In this document: positions 8,331 through 14,801 of the stretch, one piece after another
How positions within the stretch are numbered: the first letter of the stretch is position 1
How the letters are laid out: each line of letters opens with the position of its first letter
NCBI GenBank assembly: GCA_012518325.1
Contig: JAAYSR010000070.1
Location: 1-21,847 of the forward strand
From: Bacillota bacterium
GTDB lineage: Bacteria > Bacillota > Limnochordia > Darwinibacteriales > Darwinibacteriaceae
Length of the DNA: 21,847 nucleotides
Direction: 5' to 3'
The notes under the pieces: model-generated
What the model was told of the DNA's origin: nothing
Databases searched by the model: none
Seen by the model: only the letters and a program-made list of their open reading frames with translations
Program-made: the position numbers and the translations under genes

Positions 8331-9349
8331 TGCAGTTCACCGCCTGCTGCGTCAGGGGGTGTGAGACCCAGGTACTGATAGCCCAGGGAGGTAATGCAGC
8401 GGCCTCTGGCGGTGCGCTGCACCAAACCTAACTGCAGCAGGAACGGTTCGTAGACATCCTCAATGGTATCTGCCTCTTCGCCGATTGCAGCAGCCAGGCT
8501 CTCGATGCCAACGGGCCCCCCGCCAAAAACCCTTTGGATAGTCTGAAGAATCCTCCTGTCCAGATGGTCAAGGCCATTGTCATCAATTTCAAACAGGCTG
8601 AGGGCCTCCGTCGCCACCTCATGGGTAATACGGTTGTCAGCGCGAACCTGGGCATAGTCCCTAACCCGCTTCAAAAGGCGGTTGGCCACCCTGGGAGTCC
8701 CCCGGGAACGTTTGGCTATTTCCCTGGCGCCCTCTTCGTCAATGTCTACGCCCAAAATCCCCGCTGCCCGAGTCACAATTGACTGCAAATCCTTGGTCTG
8801 ATAAAGCTCCAGGCGGCTCATTACCCCAAAGCGGTCCCTCAGGGGTGATGTGAGCATGCCTGCCCTGGTTGTGGCGCCAATCAGGGTAAAAGGCGGCAGG
8901 TCAATGCGTACAGACCTTGCCCCTGGCCCCTTGCCAATGACAATGTCTACAGCTCCGTCCTCCATGGCAGGATAGAGCACTTCCTCCACCGACCGGCTCA
9001 AGCGGTGTATTTCATCAATAAACAAGACATCATTGCTCTGCAGACTGGTGAGAATTGCCACCAGATCACCCTGCCGCTCAATCGCGGGACCTGATGTTGT
9101 ATGGATGCCAACTCCCAGTTCTGTGGCTATAATATGTGCCAGGCTCGTCTTGCCTAGCCCGGGAGGACCGTAGAGGAGCACATGGTCCAAAGGTTCGCCC
9201 CGCTGTTTGGCGGCGGTTATGAACAGGTCCATATGTTCTTTGACTTTATCCTGTCCAATATACTCATCCAAGGTGCGTGGCCTGAGCGATACCTCCGCAT
9301 CCCAGTCGTCCGGCCGTTTCCAGGCGCTTACTATCCGTTCCGTCTCCAA
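8327..9349 (-). CDS. ruvB: Holliday junction branch migration ATPase RuvB
   Basis: RuvB is the hexameric AAA+ motor that, with RuvA, drives branch migration of Holliday junctions. The 340-residue product has Walker A GPPGLGKT at 61-68, Walker B LFIDEIHRL, a sensor-like IGATTRAG stretch, and the C-terminal winged-helix DNA-binding domain. The start is a TTG at 9347-9349, with AAAGGAG about 9 nt upstream, inside the 3' end of ruvA. The two genes overlap by 19 nt. Its own TGA overlaps the recO GTG. Confidence 0.96.
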   Translation of the reverse strand: METERIVSAWKRPDDWDAEVSLRPRTLDEYIGQDKVKEHMDLFITAAKQRGEPLDHVLLYGPPGLGKTSLAHIIATELGVGIHTTSGPAIERQGDLVAILTSLQSNDVLFIDEIHRLSRSVEEVLYPAMEDGAVDIVIGKGPGARSVRIDLPPFTLIGATTRAGMLTSPLRDRFGVMSRLELYQTKDLQSIVTRAAGILGVDIDEEGAREIAKRSRGTPRVANRLLKRVRDYAQVRADNRITHEVATEALSLFEIDDNGLDHLDRRILQTIQRVFGGGPVGIESLAAAIGEEADTIEDVYEPFLLQLGLVQRTARGRCITSLGYQYLGLTPPDAAGGELQ

Positions 9350-9966
9350 GTTCGTTCACTCCTTTGCTGGCGGTTTTGGGCCAGCGCCACCTTCAGCAGC
9401 TCCTGCAGGTTGTAGTTTTCGGTCAAGTGCGGTTTGGCCAAATTAACCATGCGCTCTGCTTCACTGCCGTGAAAGCCGAGGGCCTGCAGCGCTTCCACCG
9501 CATCTTCAAAAATGCTGCCTGAGACAATGGGCAAGTCTTCTTCCACCCCTTGTTCCCAGTCAAGATCCGTAAACTTGTCTTTCAGTTCCAGCAGGATGCG
9601 CTCGCCTGTCTTTTTGCCGATCCCGGGCACCGTGGTCAGGGTTTTCAGGTCCTGAAGCTGCACTGCCCGGATGAACTCCCGCGGCCGGATGCTGGATAGT
9701 ATGCCGACGCCAAGTTTGGGTCCGATGCCCGCCACTCCAATCACTTTGTGAAAGAGTTCCCTCTCTTCAGTTGAAGCAAAGCCATAGAGGACAAAAGCAT
9801 CGTCCCGCACCTGCAGGTGGGTTTGAACATGCAGTTCCTGCCCCAATGCCGGAAGGGTTTCCAGTACCGAGGAAGTGACAATGACTTCATAGCCTACTCC
9901 ATGTACGTCCAGGACCACAGCACCGTCCCTGACCTCCACAAGACGCCCTGTTAACGAGACAATCAT
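9331..9966 (-). CDS. ruvA: Holliday junction DNA-binding protein RuvA
   Basis: RuvA binds the four-way junction as a tetramer and recruits RuvB. The 211-residue product begins MIVSLTGRLVEVRDG, the typical OB-fold start. It carries two helix-hairpin-helix segments (GVAGIGPKLGVGIL and VPGIGKKTGERIL) and a short C-terminal domain that binds RuvB. The ATG at 9966 is chosen over an upstream in-frame start because it matches the family N-terminus, has a GGGGGAG ribosome-binding site, and overlaps the ruvC stop as ATGA. That overlap implies coupled translation. Confidence 0.95.
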   Translation of the reverse strand: MIVSLTGRLVEVRDGAVVLDVHGVGYEVIVTSSVLETLPALGQELHVQTHLQVRDDAFVLYGFASTEERELFHKVIGVAGIGPKLGVGILSSIRPREFIRAVQLQDLKTLTTVPGIGKKTGERILLELKDKFTDLDWEQGVEEDLPIVSGSIFEDAVEALQALGFHGSEAERMVNLAKPHLTENYNLQELLKVALAQNRQQRSERTWRRNG

Positions 9967-10451
9967 TTCGCTCTCCCCCAATTGTTCGCATTGTATCCAT
10001 GGCAGACGCAAATAGCCAGCGCATCAGTTACGTCATCAGGCTTAGGAGCTTCCCGCAGTCCGAGAAGGGTTTTGACCATGTAAGCCACCTGCTCTTTGCT
10101 GGCCCTGCCGTAGCCTGTAACCGCCATTTTCACTTGCAGCGGCGTATACTCTGCAACGGGCAGCCCGGCATGGGCCCCGGCCAAGATTGCAACGCCCCGG
10201 GCTTGTCCTACCGCCAGTGCGCTTGCCACATTCTTATTGAAAAAGAGTTCTTCGACTGCCAGGCAATCAGGCCGAAACTCAGTTATAAGGTTTTTCAGTT
10301 CGGAATAGATGGTTTCCAGGCGTCCGGCTGTGCTTTGCTGCGCCGAAGTGCGAATTGCCCCGTAACCTAGGACAATATGCCTGTTGTTCTCCACTTTTAC
10401 AAGTCCGTAACCGGTTATGGCCGTGCCAGGGTCAACACCCATGATAATCAT
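9963..10451 (-). CDS. ruvC: Crossover junction endodeoxyribonuclease RuvC
   Basis: RuvC is the dimeric nuclease that resolves Holliday junctions by paired nicks. With the start at 10451 (MIIMGVDPGTAITGYG) the protein has 162 residues, the usual size. The four acidic catalytic residues are visible as D7, E67 (AVEELFF), D140 and D143 (PDDVTDALAI), with spacing matching the known family. An upstream in-frame ATG at 10496 would add 15 residues with no family match and is not preferred. The ribosome-binding site is weak. A terminator lies upstream at 10527-10560, so ruvC either has its own promoter in the 75 bp between (no good match seen) or depends on readthrough. Confidence 0.94.
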   Translation of the reverse strand: MIIMGVDPGTAITGYGLVKVENNRHIVLGYGAIRTSAQQSTAGRLETIYSELKNLITEFRPDCLAVEELFFNKNVASALAVGQARGVAILAGAHAGLPVAEYTPLQVKMAVTGYGRASKEQVAYMVKTLLGLREAPKPDDVTDALAICVCHGYNANNWGRAK

Positions 10452-10526
10452 GAACTCACACCAACCTTCTACGCCCCTGTATTCGACACTGAGCAAAGCA
10501 AGTCCTTGCCAAAGGTTCTGGGCAAT

Positions 10527-10560
10527 GAAAAAGCCTCAATCCTGAACATGCGGTTGAGGC
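10527..10560 (-). terminator. Rho-independent terminator after the yebC / small membrane peptide unit
   Basis: On the minus strand, GCCTCAA (10554-10560) pairs with TTGAGGC (10533-10539) around a 14-nt loop, followed by five T residues (10528-10532). It lies 28 nt past the stop of the 37-codon ORF and 75 nt before ruvC, separating the two transcription units. Confidence 0.7.
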
Positions 10561-10587
10561 TGCCTTTGTCATTGAGCCAACTGCTCC

Positions 10588-10701
10588 TTAAAACGTCGTG
10601 CTTGCGGTTGTGGCAAGCATGGAAAAGACTCTGTAACTGATCATGTATGCCAGAACAAAACAGACCAAGCCTATGACAACCAGGACCCAGATTCGACGCA
10701 T
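10588..10701 (-). CDS. Small single-pass membrane peptide (37 aa), function unknown
   Basis: I do not recognise a family. A short ORF starts with ATG at 10701 and ends with TAA at 10588. A strong ribosome-binding site (GGGGGAG) lies 4 nt before the ATG. The peptide begins MRRIWVLVVIGLVCFVLAYM: two arginines, then about 17 hydrophobic residues, then a short polar tail (SYRVFSMLATTASTTF). This is the pattern of a single membrane helix with a cytoplasmic positive N-terminus. It lies 53 bp after yebC and is followed by a terminator, so it has its own place in the yebC transcription unit. A real small gene seems likely from the ribosome-binding site, topology and flanking terminator, but there is no homology support. 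Confidence 0.55.
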   Translation of the reverse strand: MRRIWVLVVIGLVCFVLAYMISYRVFSMLATTASTTF

Positions 10702-10754
10702 AAATCTCCCCCTGAAAAAGAGTATGCCCCGGGTCCAGGCCGATATTCCAAAAT

Positions 10755-11480
10755 CTAGCCCTCTACTACGTAGTTGGAGTAGACTTCTTGGACCTCATCC
10801 AATTCTTCGAGCTGTTCAATGAGCTTTTCCACAGATTCTACTTTATCCTCGGGAATCGCTACCGTATTTTGGGGGATGAAGCTTATCTCTGCTCCCAAGA
10901 AGGCAAGTCCCTGCCCCTCTAAGTTTTCCTTAACCGTGATAAAATCGCTGGGGTCGGTATGGATCTCAATTACGTCGCCCTCTGCGACGACATCCACTGC
11001 ACCTGCCTCCAGGGCCAAAAGCATCACTTCATCTTCATCGGCCCCTTCCCTTTCCACAACCAACAGGCCTCGCCGTTCAAACATCCAGGCTACGCAGCCG
11101 CTTTCACCCAAATTGCCGCCGTATTTGGAAAAACGGTGCCGCACCTCGCCAGCTGTGCGGTTGCGGTTGTCAGTCAGGGTGTCAAGCATGATGGCTACGC
11201 CGCCGGGCCCATAGCCTTCATAGAGAACTTCAGAGTATATTGCCCCTTCCAAACCTCCTACCGCCCTGGCAATGGCCCGTTCAATATTATCATTAGGCAT
11301 GTTGACCGCCCGGGCTTCATCGATTGCCAAGCGCAGCCTGACGTTGGTCTCAGGATCAGGTCCGCCCTCTTTGGCGGCAACCGTAATCTTACGGCCTACC
11401 TTGGTGAAGACTTGACCCCGCTTCGCATCTTCTTTGGCTTTCTTGTGCTTAATATTAGCCCACTTGGAATGTCCAGCCAT
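10755..11480 (-). CDS. yebC: YebC/PmpR family protein
   Basis: Members of this family have been described as transcriptional regulators and, more recently, as translation factors that help ribosomes through difficult sequences such as proline runs. The exact role here is not shown. The 241-residue protein begins with the hallmark MAGHSKWANIKHKKAKEDAK and has the expected three-domain length. The ATG at 11480 fits the family start and has AAAGGA about 10 nt upstream; the longer in-frame extension is not supported. It is preceded by a promoter at 11503-11531. Its position directly before ruvC is typical of many bacteria. Confidence 0.95.
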   Translation of the reverse strand: MAGHSKWANIKHKKAKEDAKRGQVFTKVGRKITVAAKEGGPDPETNVRLRLAIDEARAVNMPNDNIERAIARAVGGLEGAIYSEVLYEGYGPGGVAIMLDTLTDNRNRTAGEVRHRFSKYGGNLGESGCVAWMFERRGLLVVEREGADEDEVMLLALEAGAVDVVAEGDVIEIHTDPSDFITVKENLEGQGLAFLGAEISFIPQNTVAIPEDKVESVEKLIEQLEELDEVQEVYSNYVVEG

Positions 11481-11502
11481 AGTGTCACGTCCTTTCGTTC
11501 CC

Positions 11503-11531
11503 ATTCTAGCACAGGAGGCCCTTCGAGACAA
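11503..11531 (-). promoter_or_regulatory. Sigma-A type promoter for yebC
   Basis: On the minus strand TTGTCT (11526-11531) and TAGAAT (11503-11508) are separated by exactly 17 nt, with TGC just before the -10 box, an extended -10 feature. The predicted start lies about 15-20 nt before the yebC ATG. The promoter lies wholly within the 54-bp gap between prsW and yebC, so yebC need not depend on the upstream pair. Confidence 0.65.
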
Positions 11532-11534
11532 GGA

Positions 11535-12194
11535 TTACCTGCGCTGGGAGGACTTGGCTGTGTGCCGGATCGCCATGAACAATACGTACTGCAAAGCGAG
11601 AATCAGGAGGACTAACACTAAAGGAGAAGCAAGATGAGTTATAAGCAGGAAGTCATAGAGACCATGTGCCAGCGCCGCAGCGGCCAGTCCCAAGGCGGCC
11701 TGAACCCAGGGTGTGTTGGAAAACCTGGCTCTGCCGAGAAAAAACCCTGCCAGTCCCGAAAAAGCAATGTGGGCCAAACTGGCCACTGTTCCCCGGAGAG
11801 GAGCCACCACCAGACCAAAGGCAGAAATGTAAAGGACATTTTCTACAACAGAGAAACCAATGCCCGCTGCTATTGCATAGATTATTCCATCCATGGGTTC
11901 GTTAAAGTGTCTCGAACGGAACACTGACAAGTAGACCGCGGCCAGCTTAAAGAACTCTTCGCCCAAGCCCACTACCAAAAAAGAGAGGCCCAGTTGAATC
12001 CCCAGCGACCTCGAGCTCTGCAAAAGATCGCGAAAGGGGGCCTCCCAGATCAATGCAGGGATCACTGCCAAAGCCCCTGCAGCCATGCAGAGGCCCAGCT
12101 TCCCCAAGGGTTCCTTGTCACCCACATCATAGCGATTGAAATACCAGAGCCAAAACATGCCCGGAACCAGTGAAGCAACAAATGCTATCAGCAC
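11535..12194 (-). CDS. PrsW-family glutamic-type intramembrane protease
   Basis: PrsW-type proteases cut membrane proteins; Bacillus PrsW makes the first cut of the anti-sigma factor RsiW. The 219-residue protein is largely hydrophobic, with about seven or eight predicted membrane segments. The family motifs are present in order: GLGEEFFK (E79, E80, K83), FNEPMDGIIYAIAAGIGFSV followed by EN (residues 97-119), a conserved His in AHIAFSGLAG (H142), and AHGLYDF (H177, D181). The GTG start at 12194 has GAGAGGTG upstream, and its ribosome-binding site begins at the stop of the zinc-ribbon gene (15-bp gap), so the two are probably coupled. No sigma/anti-sigma pair is in the window, so its substrate is unknown. 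It may not be the true functional equivalent of Bacillus PrsW. Confidence 0.85.
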   Translation of the reverse strand: MLIAFVASLVPGMFWLWYFNRYDVGDKEPLGKLGLCMAAGALAVIPALIWEAPFRDLLQSSRSLGIQLGLSFLVVGLGEEFFKLAAVYLSVFRSRHFNEPMDGIIYAIAAGIGFSVVENVLYISAFGLVVAPLRGTVASLAHIAFSGLAGFFLGRARFSNTPWVQAALGLAAAALAHGLYDFLLITHLASPLVLVLLILALQYVLFMAIRHTAKSSQRR

Positions 12195-12209
12195 TGCATC
12201 ACCTCTCGG

Positions 12210-12401
12210 CTATTGATCTGGGTCTTGCGGATCATAGCCCGGTTCCAGATCACTTTCCGCTACCACCAATCTCTCACCGTGCCCCCAGTGAACAGCCTGC
12301 TGAACTTCGCAGGCGCCGCAGCGGTACAAGTCAGCAAAGGGCACATCTGTTTCCATCTCCATGCTGACCATGGGCTGATTGCAGAATGGACAGCGCACCA
12401 T
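12210..12401 (-). CDS. Small zinc-ribbon protein (63 aa), function unknown
   Basis: The 63-residue product has two Cys pairs, CPFC at residues 4-7 and CGAC at 28-31. This is the spacing of a one-domain zinc ribbon. An acidic, proline-containing tail follows (DLEPGYDPQDPDQ). The ATG at 12401 has GAGGTG 7 nt upstream. It is the first gene of a two-gene unit with the PrsW-family protease, 15 bp apart. I do not recognise a specific family. Zinc ribbons of this size bind nucleic acid or protein partners, so a partner or regulator of the protease is possible but is only inference. Confidence 0.75.
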   Translation of the reverse strand: MVRCPFCNQPMVSMEMETDVPFADLYRCGACEVQQAVHWGHGERLVVAESDLEPGYDPQDPDQ

Positions 12402-12520
12402 AGAATCACCTCGCTATTAGAGTGTGCCATTCTAGCCCATTCCATGAGTATAAGCAGCAGGACAAATACACCAAATCGAGAACATTAAGGTTAAGAAAAA
12501 ATGCAAGAGGAGGTTATTTT
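12402..12520. promoter_or_regulatory. Divergent promoter region between zinc-ribbon gene and superoxide reductase gene
   Basis: The 119-bp gap separates divergent genes and must hold both promoters unless one is read from elsewhere. On the minus strand TAGAAT (12429-12434) would start transcription about 20 nt before the zinc-ribbon ATG, but its -35 match is poor. On the plus strand tataag at 12449-12454 is a candidate -10 for the superoxide reductase gene, also with a weak -35. No clear PerR- or Fur-like box was recognised. Confidence 0.35.
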
Positions 12521-12916
12521 ATGAAATTAGGCGAACTGCTGCGCAGCGGCGACTGGAAAAACGAGAAACATGTTCCTGTGATCGATGCCCCAGACAGCGT
12601 TCAGGCAGACCAGCCGGTGGAAATCGGCGTGAGCGTCGGAGCGGATATTCCCCATCCTAACACCGCAGAACACCATATCCGCTGGATCAAGCTGCTCTTT
12701 GAACCAACTGAAGGTTTCACCTTTGAGCTGGCCGATATCCAGTTTGCAGGACACGGAGAAGGGCTGAAAGGCGGACACGAAGGACCAGTCTATACCGACC
12801 CCTTCGCTAAAGTCACCGTGCGTCTGAAAGAAAGCGGCACACTCATCGCCCTCAGTTACTGCAATATTCACGGTCTCTGGGAAAACAGCAAAGCAATTGA
12901 GGTCAAAAACGCGTAA
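12521..12916 (+). CDS. Class II superoxide reductase (neelaredoxin type)
   Basis: Superoxide reductase reduces superoxide to hydrogen peroxide without making oxygen, a typical defence in anaerobes. The 131-residue protein consists of the single Fe(His)4Cys domain with no N-terminal desulforedoxin domain, so it is class II. All iron ligands are visible: H17 (EKHVPVI), H45 and H51 (HPNTAEHHI), C114 and H117 (CNIHGLWE). The active-site Glu15 and Lys16 are also present. The ATG at 12521 is chosen for its AGAGGAGG ribosome-binding site 7 nt upstream and the family N-terminus; the longer in-frame start is not supported. It needs an electron donor such as rubredoxin, and none is encoded in the window. 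It converges on a wrbA-like gene. Confidence 0.94.
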   Translation: MKLGELLRSGDWKNEKHVPVIDAPDSVQADQPVEIGVSVGADIPHPNTAEHHIRWIKLLFEPTEGFTFELADIQFAGHGEGLKGGHEGPVYTDPFAKVTVRLKESGTLIALSYCNIHGLWENSKAIEVKNA

Positions 12917-12920
12917 CAAG

Positions 12921-12957
12921 AAAGGCCAAGGCAGGGAATTCCCTGCCTTGGCCTTTT
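12921..12957. terminator. Bidirectional terminator: 36-nt perfect palindrome
   Basis: Positions 12921-12956 form a perfect 36-nt inverted repeat centred on the AATT of a GAATTC, with AAA at one end and TTT(T) at the other. The transcript from either strand would form a long G+C-rich hairpin followed by U residues. It begins 4 nt after the superoxide reductase stop and lies 26 nt past the wrbA-like stop, so it can serve both converging genes. Confidence 0.85.
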
Positions 12958-12982
12958 CCTCTGCCGCGCAACTGCCCGCCAG

Positions 12983-13591
12983 TTACTCTTTACCCTCTTT
13001 GACCCATTGCGCTACAGTTACAGTTCGCTTTGCCTGGTACTTTACAGCTTCTTTTACATCTTCCACCATTTTTCCCTCTGGATCAACTGTAACGCTGGTT
13101 CCATACGGATTGCCGCCTGCTCCGAAAGTAACAGGATCGGTGTAGCCCGGTGCAGCCACAATGGCACCCCAATGGTACATGTTGGTGTACAGAGACAAAA
13201 TGGTAGCCTCTTGGCCTCCATGGGGGTTTTGAGCAGAGCTCATGGCACTGACGACCTTATTGGCCAGCTTGCCCTGGAACCACAGGCCGCCGGTTGTATC
13301 CAGGAACTGGCGCATCTGGGCGGCCATGTTCCCAAAACGGGTAGGTACACTGAAAATGTAGGCATCCGCCCACTCTAAGTCATCCAAAGTCACTGTAGGA
13401 ACTTCCTGCGTGGCTTCTACGTGGGCCTTCCAGAGCGGATTCGAATTAATCGCTTCCTGCGGTGCCAGCTCAGGGACTTTTAACACTCTTACTTCTGCAC
13501 CCAGCTCCTTCGCGCCTTCCTCAGCCCACTTTGCCAGCTGGTAGTTGGTTCCTGTGGAACTATAGTAAATCACAGCAAGTTTCACCGACAT
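12983..13591 (-). CDS. wrbA: WrbA-like flavodoxin-family NAD(P)H:quinone oxidoreductase
   Basis: Proteins of this family bind FMN and reduce quinones by two electrons, limiting redox cycling. The 202-residue size fits. The phosphate-binding loop YYSSTGTNYQLA lies near the N-terminus. Further flavodoxin/WrbA segments are PTRFGNMAAQMRQFLDTTGG, SSAQNPHGGQEATI and GAGGNPYGTS. The ATG at 13591 is preferred over a GTG three codons upstream because AGGAG lies 8 nt before the ATG but touches the GTG. It has its own promoter at 13636-13664. It faces the superoxide reductase gene, which suggests a shared theme of oxygen or redox stress. Confidence 0.88.
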   Translation of the reverse strand: MSVKLAVIYYSSTGTNYQLAKWAEEGAKELGAEVRVLKVPELAPQEAINSNPLWKAHVEATQEVPTVTLDDLEWADAYIFSVPTRFGNMAAQMRQFLDTTGGLWFQGKLANKVVSAMSSAQNPHGGQEATILSLYTNMYHWGAIVAAPGYTDPVTFGAGGNPYGTSVTVDPEGKMVEDVKEAVKYQAKRTVTVAQWVKEGKE

Positions 13592-13635
13592 CTTGGTCAC
13601 TCCTATCTTGTGATTTGATCATCTGTTCACTTATC

Positions 13636-13664
13636 ATTTAACCATATTTTGTCTGCGTTGGCAA
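13636..13664 (-). promoter_or_regulatory. Sigma-A type promoter for the wrbA-like gene
   Basis: On the minus strand TTGCCA (13659-13664) and TTAAAT (13636-13641) are spaced by 17 nt. The predicted start lies about 40 nt before the ATG at 13591. The -35 box begins at the base next to the murG stop codon. No terminator was seen after murG, so some readthrough from murG is also possible. Confidence 0.55.
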
Positions 13665-14723
13665 CTATTTACTCTGCCATTGTTCTATTACACGCAGCAC
13701 GTTCTGAGTGCCATCCTTAACCTGCGATGCCTGCATCGCTGCGATAAACTGTTCTTTGTTTTCCTCCAGGCGGGTCAGGTTATCCAGCAGCGACTGGAGG
13801 TTCAGCTCTTCTTCCTGAATCACCAGACTAAATCCCTGCCTGGCGAAGGATGCAGCATTCAGGATCTGATCCCCCCTACTGGCCTTTTTCGACAGGGGTA
13901 CCAAGACATGCGGCTTAGCAAGGGCCAGGAGCTCAAAAATAGCGTTCGCGCCGGCACGGGAGAGGGCATAATCTGCAGCCGCGAGCAAATGGGCCAGTTC
14001 TTCCTTGGCGTATTCCACTTGACAGTAGCGGGGATGCTTAACAGCCTGATCCAGGTTGCCTTTTCCGCATAGGTGAATGATCTGGTAGCGTTCAGCAAGC
14101 ACTGGGAGATTCTCACGAATAACTTGGTTGAATACTCCTGCTCCCTGGCTTCCGCCCATCACTAGCAGGACAGGGACATCCTCAGCGAAACCGCACAGCC
14201 TGAGTCCTTCACTCTTTTGCCCCGCCAGCAGCTCAGCCCGAATAGGTGTGCCGGTCACTGTACCCTTGCCTTTAACGTACTTGAGTGAGTCCGGAAAGGT
14301 CAGGCACAGTTCACTGGCAAAGGGCAGACTGAGCTTATTGGCCAACCCAGGCGTCAAATCTGACTCGTGCAGAATAACGGGAATCCGCAGCAGCCAGGCG
14401 GCAACAGTGACAGGCACCGAAACAAAACCGCCCTTGCTGAACACCACCCTGGGCCTGATGCGCCGCAGGACGCGGTACGCCTCAGCAATGCCTTTCAGTA
14501 CTCGGAAAGGGTCGCTCAGATTCTTGACATCGAAGTATCGCCTGAGTTTGCCTGCACTGATTGGGTTGTAAGGCAGATGGGGCTCTATCAGCTCCCGCTC
14601 AATTCCATCGTGGGTTCCTATATAGTGAATCTCCCACCCGCTTTTCTGCAAGTGCGGTATGAGGGCGAAGTGAGGGTTGACGTGGCCGGCGGTGCCGCCG
14701 CCTGTCAGCACTATTTTCTTCAT
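13665..14723 (-). CDS. murG: MurG-type UDP-GlcNAc:lipid I N-acetylglucosaminyltransferase
   Basis: MurG transfers GlcNAc from UDP-GlcNAc to lipid I, making lipid II at the inner face of the membrane. The 352-residue GT-B protein has the N-terminal glycine-rich loop TGGGTAGH (7-14), then FSKGGFVSVPV, HESDLTPGLANK, VTGTPIR and GGSQGAGVFNQ in the C-terminal half, all family signatures. The ATG at 14723 has AGGAGG 7 nt upstream. It lies outside any mur/fts cluster, next to a divergent lgt-like gene. From memory it resembles the solitary clostridial MurG subtype (starting KKIVLTGGGTAGHV) more than the copy found in division clusters, so a second murG may exist elsewhere in this genome. Confidence 0.9.
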   Translation of the reverse strand: MKKIVLTGGGTAGHVNPHFALIPHLQKSGWEIHYIGTHDGIERELIEPHLPYNPISAGKLRRYFDVKNLSDPFRVLKGIAEAYRVLRRIRPRVVFSKGGFVSVPVTVAAWLLRIPVILHESDLTPGLANKLSLPFASELCLTFPDSLKYVKGKGTVTGTPIRAELLAGQKSEGLRLCGFAEDVPVLLVMGGSQGAGVFNQVIRENLPVLAERYQIIHLCGKGNLDQAVKHPRYCQVEYAKEELAHLLAAADYALSRAGANAIFELLALAKPHVLVPLSKKASRGDQILNAASFARQGFSLVIQEEELNLQSLLDNLTRLEENKEQFIAAMQASQVKDGTQNVLRVIEQWQSK

Positions 14724-14801
14724 TAAAAAGCCTCCTGTTCTGTGCAGGTATTTTATCTCGCGGGTGGAAGATAATTCTTACGAATCCAGCGAGGTGATGT
14801 T

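Noticed and set aside
10458..10572. 38-codon minus-strand ORF starting at 10572 after the membrane peptide gene
   Set aside because: It runs through the terminator hairpin, has a poorly spaced ribosome-binding site, and shows a random, Arg/Cys-rich product.
10959..11615. 218-codon open frame antisense to yebC and the end of prsW
   Set aside because: It spans two confident genes and their promoter region on the other strand, and its sequence shows no protein-family features.
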